Positions 42,933-51,502 of a DNA stretch of 53,818 nucleotides are shown piece after piece. Position numbers and translations under genes: made by a program. The first letter of the stretch is position 1. Each line of letters begins with the position of its first letter. The notes beneath the pieces are model-generated. The model ran no database searches, had not been told where the DNA came from, and saw only the letters and a list, made by a program, of their open reading frames with translations. This stretch comes from an uncultured Pelagibacteraceae bacterium (GTDB taxonomy: Bacteria; Pseudomonadota; Alphaproteobacteria; Pelagibacterales; Pelagibacteraceae). The stretch lies in NCBI GenBank assembly GCA_902554745.1, contig CACDQA010000004.1, positions 1 to 53,818 on the forward strand, given 5' to 3'.

Positions 42933-43387
42933 TGCCAAAAGCGTCAGTTACGAGATTAATTGATCAAAGAAAAGATAAACTTATAGATTTTGTTTTAGAT
43001 ATTGAAAAATATCCTGAGTTTATTCCTTTCTGTGATAGTTCAAAAGTATACGAGAGAAATGAAAACGGGGAAATTATAAATATAATTGCAGATTTAACAA
43101 TTGGAAAAGGACCTTTTAGAGACACTTTTAAAAGTGATGTAAAGTATATAAAAAAAGATGATTTAATTCATGTTGTAAATATAGGTGGTCCATTGAAGTT
43201 TTTAGAGAATAATTGGAAATTTAAAGATAAAGGAAACCAACTTAACGGACTTAAAACAGAAGTTATTTTTGATATCGATTTTGAAATTGAAAATAAATTT
43301 TTAAATATCCTGATGACAAAATCTTTTCAATTTGGGTTAGAAAAAATTGCTGATGCCTTCCAAAAAAGAGCAGAAAATATAATTTAA
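42932..43387 (+). CDS. COQ10/RatA-type START-domain protein
   Basis: FVLDIEKYPEFIPFCDSSKVYER, LENNWKFKDKGNQLNGLKTEVIFDIDFEIENKFL; located after lipA. Confidence 0.85.
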   Translation: MPKASVTRLIDQRKDKLIDFVLDIEKYPEFIPFCDSSKVYERNENGEIINIIADLTIGKGPFRDTFKSDVKYIKKDDLIHVVNIGGPLKFLENNWKFKDKGNQLNGLKTEVIFDIDFEIENKFLNILMTKSFQFGLEKIADAFQKRAENII

Positions 43388-43452
43388 TTTTTAAATTAAT
43401 CTTTTTTTTGGTAATTTGATTTAGTGAGATAAAAATTGTAGATTTATAATGG

Positions 43453-44814
43453 ATGAAATCATTTTTTAAATATATTCTATTTTTATTTTTATTTAACACC
43501 TTTTTAATTTTAGATACTAATTCAAATGAGGAATTAAAAAAAATAGACAAACAACTTAAGCAGGTAGAAGATTTATACAAGTCCGGTGTTTTTGATGATC
43601 AAAGCTATCAAAATGCCAAAGATGAACTGATTACTAGAAGATTAGAAGTAAAAAAAAAAATTAATACAAAAAAAAATACCAATCCCGATTCTAAGACTTT
43701 AGAAAAACAGTTAGAAGTAATTGAAAAGCTATTAAATGAAGGTGTTTTAAGCGAGGAAGAGTATTTAAAAACAAAAACATACTTAGAAAAAAAACAACAA
43801 GAAGGTACAAATATTGATCTTAAAGATATATCAAGTGATGATGCTTTAGAAATTGCTACATATGATCTTAATGTTAAAAAAAGTCCTGGAAGAAAGAATT
43901 GGGAAAAAGCTGAATTAATTTATAAAAATTATAAAATTATAACTTTTAGACCTGGAGGTATAAAAGTAGTTAGAATTTCAGACAATAAAAAATTAGTTCA
44001 CATAGTTGATAACTACAAAGTTAAATTTTTTAATGGTGGAGAAAAGCATATTAGAATTGATAAAACAGTTTTTAAGAGAGAAAAAAATTTAGATCCATCA
44101 AAAGCTATAGCCAAAACGTTGAGTGATATAAAAAAACTTTTACAAAATACAGATGAATTTTTAGATCCAAAAAAAGAAAAAGAAATATTCGATACAGATC
44201 AACACAAATTGATTATGTATATTGATGATGTTAAAATTCTTAAATATGAGGGAAGATATGTTAAAAAACATAAAGCGTTTTTTTATCAAGTTTTAACATC
44301 AAGAAACCAACCGTTTCATTTTTATATTAAAATAGACGCGAAAAAACCAATTGCATTAAACATGGAATTCTTTAACGCTAAAATCGATAGAGCAATACGA
44401 AAGGTTAAATCTCAGTTAGCACTTGAATATGATGTATCAGAAGCTGAAATACAAAAAATTATTGATAAGCAAATAGGGGAGGCAACTGAGAGAAGCGTTG
44501 AAGATGCAATGGAAAAAGCAATAAATGATAGCGTAATAGAAGCTATTGAACAATCTGTTGGTGAAGTTTTATCTGCAAATCTTGTTAATGCTATAGAACA
44601 AGCCACTGGTGAAGCTATAGATGCTTCTATTGAAGCGGAATTAGCTGATGCAATAAATGCTGAAATAGCATACGCTGTATCTATAGGAATTGACGAAGCA
44701 GCAGTCACGGCAGGCTGGGAAGCATACTTTGAGGTGTTAGCCCAAGGAGGAACTATGGAAGAGGCATCAGCAGCTGCTTATGAAGCCTGTGGTTCTGCAT
44801 GTGATAACTATTAA
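43453..44814 (+). CDS. Exported protein with two SHOCT-like helical motifs and an Ala-rich repetitive C-terminus
   Basis: N-terminal signal-like segment; motifs LKQVEDLYKSGVFDDQSYQNAKDELI and LEVIEKLLNEGVLSEEEYLKTKTYLEKK; Ala/Glu/Ile-rich tail. Confidence 0.7.
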   Translation: MKSFFKYILFLFLFNTFLILDTNSNEELKKIDKQLKQVEDLYKSGVFDDQSYQNAKDELITRRLEVKKKINTKKNTNPDSKTLEKQLEVIEKLLNEGVLSEEEYLKTKTYLEKKQQEGTNIDLKDISSDDALEIATYDLNVKKSPGRKNWEKAELIYKNYKIITFRPGGIKVVRISDNKKLVHIVDNYKVKFFNGGEKHIRIDKTVFKREKNLDPSKAIAKTLSDIKKLLQNTDEFLDPKKEKEIFDTDQHKLIMYIDDVKILKYEGRYVKKHKAFFYQVLTSRNQPFHFYIKIDAKKPIALNMEFFNAKIDRAIRKVKSQLALEYDVSEAEIQKIIDKQIGEATERSVEDAMEKAINDSVIEAIEQSVGEVLSANLVNAIEQATGEAIDASIEAELADAINAEIAYAVSIGIDEAAVTAGWEAYFEVLAQGGTMEEASAAAYEACGSACDNY

Positions 44815-44822
44815 AATAAATT

Positions 44823-46901
44823 ATGAAAAAATATTTGTTTTTTTTAATTTTTATTTTTTTAACTACAGAAAATTCATTTGCAAAAATCTCTATAAGTGAC
44901 CAAAAAAAATTAATTAATAATAATACAATTAAAATTAATTTAAATTGTAATAATTTAGTAAATAAACTTGGTGGTCTTAGTAGCATTGATTTACTTTGGC
45001 TTGGAAACCTAAATGAGAAAGAACATCAACATGCATTAATCTCAATAGATTCCCTTGAAAATAATAAAATTTTTTATGTATGTGAAAATGTTAATAAAAC
45101 AAAAATTACTAGCAATAATAGTATTGATGTATTGAATGAAAGAAATTTAACAAAAATATTTTATGATTCAAAAGATATGTTCACATATGTATTTTCTATT
45201 TCGTCAAAAAAAAGTAGATCGTACATTATGTCCACACTTAATTTAAATAGATACAACATTGATTATAACACTTTAAACCAAGCTTATGTTGAAGGGTTGA
45301 TGGCAATTAGTAATAATTTAGAGATAAAAAAAATTGTAAAGAAAAAAATTAAAAAAAAAGAAGCCAAAAATAATGATGCTGAAAAGAAAAATACTATTAA
45401 GGAAATAAAAAGTTTATCTGAAGGTGATTATTATTTATTTGGTCACTCTACTACAGGAGAAAAATTTTGGGGCTCCACAATGTCCATTTCCAATATTGTA
45501 CAGGTTGGAAGGGCTTTTTCTTCAGAAGGTAAAACTTGTTATATAAGATCTGAGCAAACTACTAAAAATGCTCCATTTAAAGGAATATTTTATTTAAAAT
45601 GTCCTAACCAAAGAATTGATGGATCTTGGACACAAAAAAGTGCAACTAGCCCAGGTTTAGGTCAAGGATTTGCTGATGATGGAGAAGTTATTACAGCATT
45701 TTTTTCAGTCAATAAAAATACAATAATTAAATTTGCAAATAATTATTTTGATAAAGGATCATCAAAAATTGAGATTGCAGCAGTTAAAGAAAAAGAACAA
45801 AAAGAAATTAAACAAAGTGTAAGCAAGGATAAAAGTCCTCCAAAAATTATAATTGATGAAAATTTAACTTTTAAAAATTCAAATTATATACTCGAAGGTA
45901 AGGTTGTAGACAAAGGCTCTAAGACTATTTATGTAGAAATTGATGGTGATATTCAAAAAGCTACTGATGGTAAATTTTCTTTTAATAGATTTAGTCCCTT
46001 TAACGAAAAAGTTAAAATTGTAGCTACAGACCAATGGGGAAATAGATCTAAAGAAAAAATAGTTAACATTAAAATAGATACTCAGTCTACTGTAGTAGCT
46101 AAAAAATTAGAAAAACTAAATCCTAGTAAAATTCAATTTAACCAACTATCAAAAGATAAAGTTGCAATAGTAATTGGAATTGAGGGTTATGACAGAACAC
46201 CTAAAGCAACATATGCTAATTTAGATGCTAAATATTTTTATGAATATGCTCGATTAACCTTTGGTATTGATAAATCAAACATTAAATTATTAATTGACCA
46301 AGATGCAAATTTAATTCAATCTTTAGGTGTTTTAAAAAAATGGCTGCCTGGAAAAATTAACCAAAACAGAACTGAGCTAGTTATATTTTTTGCAGGTCAT
46401 GGTTTAGCATCTAACGACGGTAAGGAGCTCTATTTGTTACCTCAGGATAGTGATCCAGATCTATTATCTCGAACAGCTTTGTCTAGAAGTGAATTGTTTA
46501 AAACAATTTTAGATTTAAGCCCAAAAAAAGTTATTATGTTTTTTGATACCTGTTATAGTGGTATTTCTAGAGATGAAAAAACTTTATTAGCTTCGGCTCG
46601 ACCTGTTAGATTAGCATCAAGCGAACAAGGAATTATTCCAGATAATTTTACAATATTTTCTGCCTCGCAATTAGATCAGATTTCTTCAGGTCTCAAAGAG
46701 GCTAACCATGGGATTTTTTCTTATTTTCTTATGAAAGGTTTAGAGGGTAATGCTGACTTAAACAAAGATAAAAAAATAACTAACGGAGAATTGTTAACTT
46801 ATATGGATCAAAATGTTTCTCAAAAAGCTGCTGAGTTAGGAAGAAAGCAAAATCCCTCATTGTCAGGCAACAAGGACGATGTTTTAGTTAGTTATCGATA
46901 A
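44823..46901 (+). CDS. Exported caspase-like (peptidase C14) protein, paralog 1
   Basis: Signal peptide; p20-like core VAIVIGIEGYDRTPKATYANLDA, FFAGHGLAS (His) and MFFDTCYSGISRDE (Cys); preceding Ig-like segment. Confidence 0.88.
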   Translation: MKKYLFFLIFIFLTTENSFAKISISDQKKLINNNTIKINLNCNNLVNKLGGLSSIDLLWLGNLNEKEHQHALISIDSLENNKIFYVCENVNKTKITSNNSIDVLNERNLTKIFYDSKDMFTYVFSISSKKSRSYIMSTLNLNRYNIDYNTLNQAYVEGLMAISNNLEIKKIVKKKIKKKEAKNNDAEKKNTIKEIKSLSEGDYYLFGHSTTGEKFWGSTMSISNIVQVGRAFSSEGKTCYIRSEQTTKNAPFKGIFYLKCPNQRIDGSWTQKSATSPGLGQGFADDGEVITAFFSVNKNTIIKFANNYFDKGSSKIEIAAVKEKEQKEIKQSVSKDKSPPKIIIDENLTFKNSNYILEGKVVDKGSKTIYVEIDGDIQKATDGKFSFNRFSPFNEKVKIVATDQWGNRSKEKIVNIKIDTQSTVVAKKLEKLNPSKIQFNQLSKDKVAIVIGIEGYDRTPKATYANLDAKYFYEYARLTFGIDKSNIKLLIDQDANLIQSLGVLKKWLPGKINQNRTELVIFFAGHGLASNDGKELYLLPQDSDPDLLSRTALSRSELFKTILDLSPKKVIMFFDTCYSGISRDEKTLLASARPVRLASSEQGIIPDNFTIFSASQLDQISSGLKEANHGIFSYFLMKGLEGNADLNKDKKITNGELLTYMDQNVSQKAAELGRKQNPSLSGNKDDVLVSYR

Positions 46902-49402
46902 TGAAAAGATTAATTTTAAGATTATTTATCATATTTAATTTTATTTTTTTTGGAATTTTTAATGTTAATGCAGAAAATCTTTTTATTGATTCACCAGAAC
47001 TTTCACATTTAAAAAAAGTAAAAAATATAAAAAATAAAAAAAGTAAACGTAATAAAGATGGTATGACTTATGTTGGTCAAAAAGGATTACTAATATGGAA
47101 TGGTTTTGGGATATTACGATTTAAAAATGGAGATATATTTGCTGGAAAATTTGTAAAAGGTGATATGAGAGATGGTGCTTGGAGTATTAATGGAGACATT
47201 TCATATGAAACTTACGAATATGACAGTGAGGGAAAATTTAAAACTAATGCTGCTGGAGATCCTATTATTAATAAAACTACATTCAGACCAGCAAAAGAAT
47301 ATGAAATTGATTATATTAAAGAAAATGTATTTTTGAAAAATAAAATAACCTATGAAGAATATTTGAAATTAACCGGAAAGGACAAACTTTTAGTTAAAAA
47401 TGAGAAAAAAATAGAAAAAAAAGATAACAAAAAAGAAAACGAATATTCTGAAATTAAAAGCACAGGGTTTAATATTTTCAGTGGAGTATTCGAAGATAAA
47501 ACACCTTATGTTATTGAAGCATATTATAAAGACGATTGTATTCAACACGGATTAGTTAGGTATTTAACTGACGATAAAAAAAAATCAAAACAAGATGTGT
47601 ATGGAAAGTTCGAGAATTGTTCAGTATGGGACCCAGACTCAAAATTTGCGAATGTATTTTTTGATTCAAAAGGTGTAATAGAAATTGCGTTTCATAAAAA
47701 GGATGTATCTCATATTTATGGTATAAATCAAATGGTTGGTATTCAAGTTAAGGATCTACCAAATAGTAAAGGAGTTCAAATTGTAAGTTTTTTAAAAGAT
47801 CTTCCAGCTATTGAAACAAACTTAAGTGTTAACGATATAATTATAAAAGTTAACGGAAACGAAGTAGAAAATACAACTAAATTTATTCAATTAATAAAAG
47901 AAAACAAACCTAATGAAAGAATTATTATTCATTATGTGCCCAACAACGAAATAAGCAATGATTTTAATTTTGATAGATCAAATGTTAAAAATTTAGAAAT
48001 TATTCCAAAATTAGTAAAATCAAAAGTAGAATTAAAATTATCTTATCTTGTTGAAAAAAAAGAATATGTAGAATTTTTATATAATCACAGAACAGGCGAG
48101 TCTTATAATTTGCCAGATCAAGTAATATTAAAAAAAGATACACAAGAATGGAAGGATAGACAAAAAGTTTTAAAGACGGACTTTAAAGCGCTCGAAAATT
48201 ATTATAATTTAATTAAAAAATCTAGATCAAATCAAATTCCACTTTTTGATTTTAGTCAGCTTTATGTTGTTAGCAATAAATCAATTTCAAATAAATCTGA
48301 CAACATTGCTAAAGAGGAATTTAAACCAGATGGTCTTGACGATAAAGATCCACCAATTATCAAAGTCGCAAATAATTTTACTTTTGAAAGTAGTAGTTAT
48401 TCAATTAAGGGAGAGGTTAAAGATGATAAATCTGATATAATTTATTTAGAAGTTGATGGAATTCTATCTGAAGCAAAAAATGGAACATTTGAAATTGATA
48501 GATTTAGCCCAGTTGATGAACAAATTAAATTAGTAGCAATAGATAAATGGGGTAACAGATCAGAACCAACGATAATTAGTGTCAAAATAGAAAAGAAAAA
48601 AATGATTGCTAAACAACTAGATAAACTTAATCCATTAGTAAATAAAGTACAAATAGCAGAAGATAAAGTTGCTTTAATAATTGGCATAGAAAACTATCAG
48701 AAAACACCAAAAGCAAGTTTTGCTAATCTTGATGCTGAATTTTTCTATGAATATTCGAAAAATATCTTTGGTATTAAAGATGAAAATATAAAATTACTTG
48801 TAAATGATCAGGCAAGTTTAATAGATACATTGGGTGCATTGAACAAATGGTTGCCTGGAAAAATAAAAAAAAATAAAACAGAGTTATTAATTTATTTTGC
48901 TGGTCACGGGCTAGCATCTTCAGATGGAAAAGAACTGTATATTCTTCCTCAAGATGGTGATAGCGATTTATTAGCAAGAACTGGAATATCTAGAACAGAA
49001 CTCCATGACACTATTGCTAAATATTCTCCAAAAAATGTGACTATATTTTTGGACACTTGTTATAGTGGTGTTTCAAGAGACGAACAAACTTTACTAGCAT
49101 CAGCTAGACCAGTAAGGATAATTGCTAACGATCAGAGTGCTCCAAAAAATTTCACAATATTTTCAGCTTCTCAACTCGATCAAATTTCATCAGGTTTGAA
49201 AGAGGTTAAACACGGCATCTTTTCATACTTTTTAATGAAAGGCTTAGAAGGTAAAGCAGATTTAAACAATGATAATAAAATTACTAATGGTGAACTTCTT
49301 GTTTATTTGGATGAGAATGTCTCTCAAAAAGCAGCTGAACTTGGTAGACAGCAAAATCCTTCATTTGCAGGTGATCCAGAAAGAGTATTAGTTAGTTATT
49401 AA
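46901..49402 (+). CDS. Exported caspase-like (peptidase C14) protein, paralog 2, with MORN-like and PDZ-like N-terminal regions
   Basis: Signal peptide; same catalytic core (YFAGHGLAS, FLDTCYSGVSRDE); PDZ-like GIQVKDLPNSKGVQIVSFLKDLPAIETNLSVNDIIIKVNGNEV; MORN-like GLLIWNGFGILRFKNGDIFAGKF. Confidence 0.87.
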   Translation: MKRLILRLFIIFNFIFFGIFNVNAENLFIDSPELSHLKKVKNIKNKKSKRNKDGMTYVGQKGLLIWNGFGILRFKNGDIFAGKFVKGDMRDGAWSINGDISYETYEYDSEGKFKTNAAGDPIINKTTFRPAKEYEIDYIKENVFLKNKITYEEYLKLTGKDKLLVKNEKKIEKKDNKKENEYSEIKSTGFNIFSGVFEDKTPYVIEAYYKDDCIQHGLVRYLTDDKKKSKQDVYGKFENCSVWDPDSKFANVFFDSKGVIEIAFHKKDVSHIYGINQMVGIQVKDLPNSKGVQIVSFLKDLPAIETNLSVNDIIIKVNGNEVENTTKFIQLIKENKPNERIIIHYVPNNEISNDFNFDRSNVKNLEIIPKLVKSKVELKLSYLVEKKEYVEFLYNHRTGESYNLPDQVILKKDTQEWKDRQKVLKTDFKALENYYNLIKKSRSNQIPLFDFSQLYVVSNKSISNKSDNIAKEEFKPDGLDDKDPPIIKVANNFTFESSSYSIKGEVKDDKSDIIYLEVDGILSEAKNGTFEIDRFSPVDEQIKLVAIDKWGNRSEPTIISVKIEKKKMIAKQLDKLNPLVNKVQIAEDKVALIIGIENYQKTPKASFANLDAEFFYEYSKNIFGIKDENIKLLVNDQASLIDTLGALNKWLPGKIKKNKTELLIYFAGHGLASSDGKELYILPQDGDSDLLARTGISRTELHDTIAKYSPKNVTIFLDTCYSGVSRDEQTLLASARPVRIIANDQSAPKNFTIFSASQLDQISSGLKEVKHGIFSYFLMKGLEGKADLNNDNKITNGELLVYLDENVSQKAAELGRQQNPSFAGDPERVLVSY

Positions 49403-49417
49403 AAGAATTTTTATTTT

Positions 49418-50680
49418 TTAAGCACCAGTAAATTCGGCCACGTACTGTTCAAGTTCTTTAAAAGCTTCAGTATTTTTTAATTTATTTACCTCTGCTTTAA
49501 CACTTAAGCTGCTATCAATTTCGGCAATAAAGTTTTTATAGGCAAGACTTACTGGGAATTCTATTACAACAAAAGTTCTATATTTTCCGTCAGCTATTGC
49601 AGCCATTTTTGTTTTGAATATTTTATATCCTGTGATTGTTGCATTTTTTACAACAACATTTGAAATTCTTTGCATTTCTGTTTTAAGAGTTAGATCTGCA
49701 TCTACACCTGCTTCTTTGATAACTAAATTAGTTTTGCTACTAATTCTGTTTTGCATTTGCGTTGATAATTTAATCAACGCATTTTCAACCGCTCTTTGTT
49801 CTGAATTATCTAGATCAGCAGAGATTGCACTTCCTCTAGCATACATAATTGTTTCCGAGCTTTGTGGCATTTCAACATACCAATCAGGAATTTCTGCGTT
49901 AATTTTTAATTCTTCTTCTTGTTTAAGTTTTTTGACTTCTTCAAATTGTTTTCTTAAAGCAGCTATATAATCATCTTCAGTATTAAACTCATATTCAGAC
50001 ATTGGGGTTTCACCCATAAATAAAATTTCTTTTTTTACTCCTTCAATAGCTTCTAATCTAGTTTGCTTTTTTTCTTCAGCTTTTCTCTCTTCTTCTGCTT
50101 TTTTTTCAGCCTCAGCTTTTTCAATTTTTCTTTTCTCTTTAATATCCTCAATTTGTTTTTTTAAAGCTTTTATTTGTTCATCAGAGTCTATATCACTTGT
50201 ATCTATTATGGGCTCTTCTCCTAAAGCTGCTAATTCATCTTTAAGCATTTCAACTGCAACAGCGATTTTTGCATCTCGTTTCTTTTTATCTTCTTCAGCT
50301 TTCTTTTTAGCTTTAACTTCTTCAATTTGCTTTCTTAATGCTATAATTTCTTCATCTGCTTCTAGTTCTTTAGTATCATCAGACTCAGGTTTTTCTCCTA
50401 AATCTTCTAATTCTTTTTTGAGTTCAGCTTTTAATGCTTCTATTTTTTTTAATTTTTCTAATTGAGCTTCTAATGCTTCAATCCATTTTTCATCTTTTGT
50501 AAATATATTCTTTTTTTTAACTGGCTTCACACCTAAATCTGATATCTCTTTTTTGAGTTTATTAATTAATTGTCTTTTAGGAGTGTGGTCATTTGCAATC
50601 GAGTAATCAAAATTCGAAAAAGATAGTAAAATTGCAAATAAACTAATGGTTATAAATTTTGTTATTTTTTCAATGATCAT
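49418..50680 (-). CDS. Exported coiled-coil repeat protein with C-terminal LPP20-like domain
   Basis: Signal peptide; four degenerate LKKExxxLGxxP...IxALxxQxExxK repeats; IPDWYVEMPQSSETIMYARGSAISADLDNSEQRAVENALIKLSTQM resembles the LPP20 family. Confidence 0.7.
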   Translation of the reverse strand: MIIEKITKFITISLFAILLSFSNFDYSIANDHTPKRQLINKLKKEISDLGVKPVKKKNIFTKDEKWIEALEAQLEKLKKIEALKAELKKELEDLGEKPESDDTKELEADEEIIALRKQIEEVKAKKKAEEDKKKRDAKIAVAVEMLKDELAALGEEPIIDTSDIDSDEQIKALKKQIEDIKEKRKIEKAEAEKKAEEERKAEEKKQTRLEAIEGVKKEILFMGETPMSEYEFNTEDDYIAALRKQFEEVKKLKQEEELKINAEIPDWYVEMPQSSETIMYARGSAISADLDNSEQRAVENALIKLSTQMQNRISSKTNLVIKEAGVDADLTLKTEMQRISNVVVKNATITGYKIFKTKMAAIADGKYRTFVVIEFPVSLAYKNFIAEIDSSLSVKAEVNKLKNTEAFKELEQYVAEFTGA

Positions 50681-51480
50681 TTAATTAACATATAACCAGA
50701 ATAATGTTTTTCCATCAAGATATTTGTTTTTGAAAACTGCTTTCTTAATCCCTCTATTTCAGCATATTCATCGAGCCAATTAATTTTTTTTTCAGATGCA
50801 ACAAATATAAAGTATTCATCTACTTTATTTTTTTTAATTTCTTCTGGAAAGTAAGCTTCGTATTTCAATACTAATTTTCCATCCACTAAGTCGTTAGTGT
50901 TTTTATTGAATTCTTTGTTGGGAAAAATTTTTGTTATTACATTATATTTTTTTCCTCCATAAGGTAGCCACTGAAAAATAGTCATATACATTTTTTTTGA
51001 AGTATCTATTTCGATTTCAACATTTTCACCAGATCTAAAGATTTCCTGATTTAATTTTACATTAAATTGAAATGTTGGATCCAAATTTTTTTTAATTGGT
51101 TCAACATTTGCTTTAATCGTGACTTCACAAAAAAGTATTTCTGTACCAAGCTCTTTGTCGTATACTTTATTGGTTATTTTTGAGCTAGTTATCTCCCCAT
51201 TTAATTCAAATAAAGATAATTGATTTCTTTCACAATCAAATTCACCATCTACTTCTGAGCAATTAGACACAACTTCAGAAGAAATAGTTTGTCCTAAAGA
51301 TTTTATTATTGCCTTTTTTTTAGCTTTTTCTTCTGCTATTTTACATGATTGAAATTTGGTATAATTTTTACCTAAATGTTTATGTTTTCCAGTTTCAACA
51401 ACTATCTCAGCAATTGATGGAGACATGAATATTAAGAATAAATAACCTAATATAATTATAAATTTTTTAATAAAATTCAT
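50677..51480 (-). CDS. Exported DUF4384-like protein with FlgT/LPP20-like N-terminal region
   Basis: Signal peptide; FQFNVKLNQEIFRSGENVEIEIDTSKKMYMTIFQWLPYG...ITKIFPNKEF resembles DUF4384; overlaps the neighbouring start by 4 nt. Confidence 0.7.
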   Translation of the reverse strand: MNFIKKFIIILGYLFLIFMSPSIAEIVVETGKHKHLGKNYTKFQSCKIAEEKAKKKAIIKSLGQTISSEVVSNCSEVDGEFDCERNQLSLFELNGEITSSKITNKVYDKELGTEILFCEVTIKANVEPIKKNLDPTFQFNVKLNQEIFRSGENVEIEIDTSKKMYMTIFQWLPYGGKKYNVITKIFPNKEFNKNTNDLVDGKLVLKYEAYFPEEIKKNKVDEYFIFVASEKKINWLDEYAEIEGLRKQFSKTNILMEKHYSGYMLIK

Positions 51481-51502
51481 TAAATCTCAAATTTAAATTT
51501 AA

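Noticed and set aside
43263-43580. 105-aa minus-strand ORF spanning the COQ10-like/SHOCT-gene junction
   Set aside because: Overlaps two better supported plus-strand genes and lacks recognisable features.
44412-44708. 98-aa Ser/Ala-rich antisense ORF
   Set aside because: Compositional mirror of the Ala-rich repeat tail of the SHOCT-like gene.
48246-48440. 64-aa plus-strand ORF and nearby antisense ORFs (48442-48687, 48774-48977) inside caspase paralog 2
   Set aside because: Out-of-frame or antisense to a convincing long ORF with conserved catalytic motifs.
49614-49970. Plus-strand ORFs opposite the LPP20-like protein (also 50208-50465)
   Set aside because: Ser/Leu-rich shadows of the Lys/Glu-rich coding strand.
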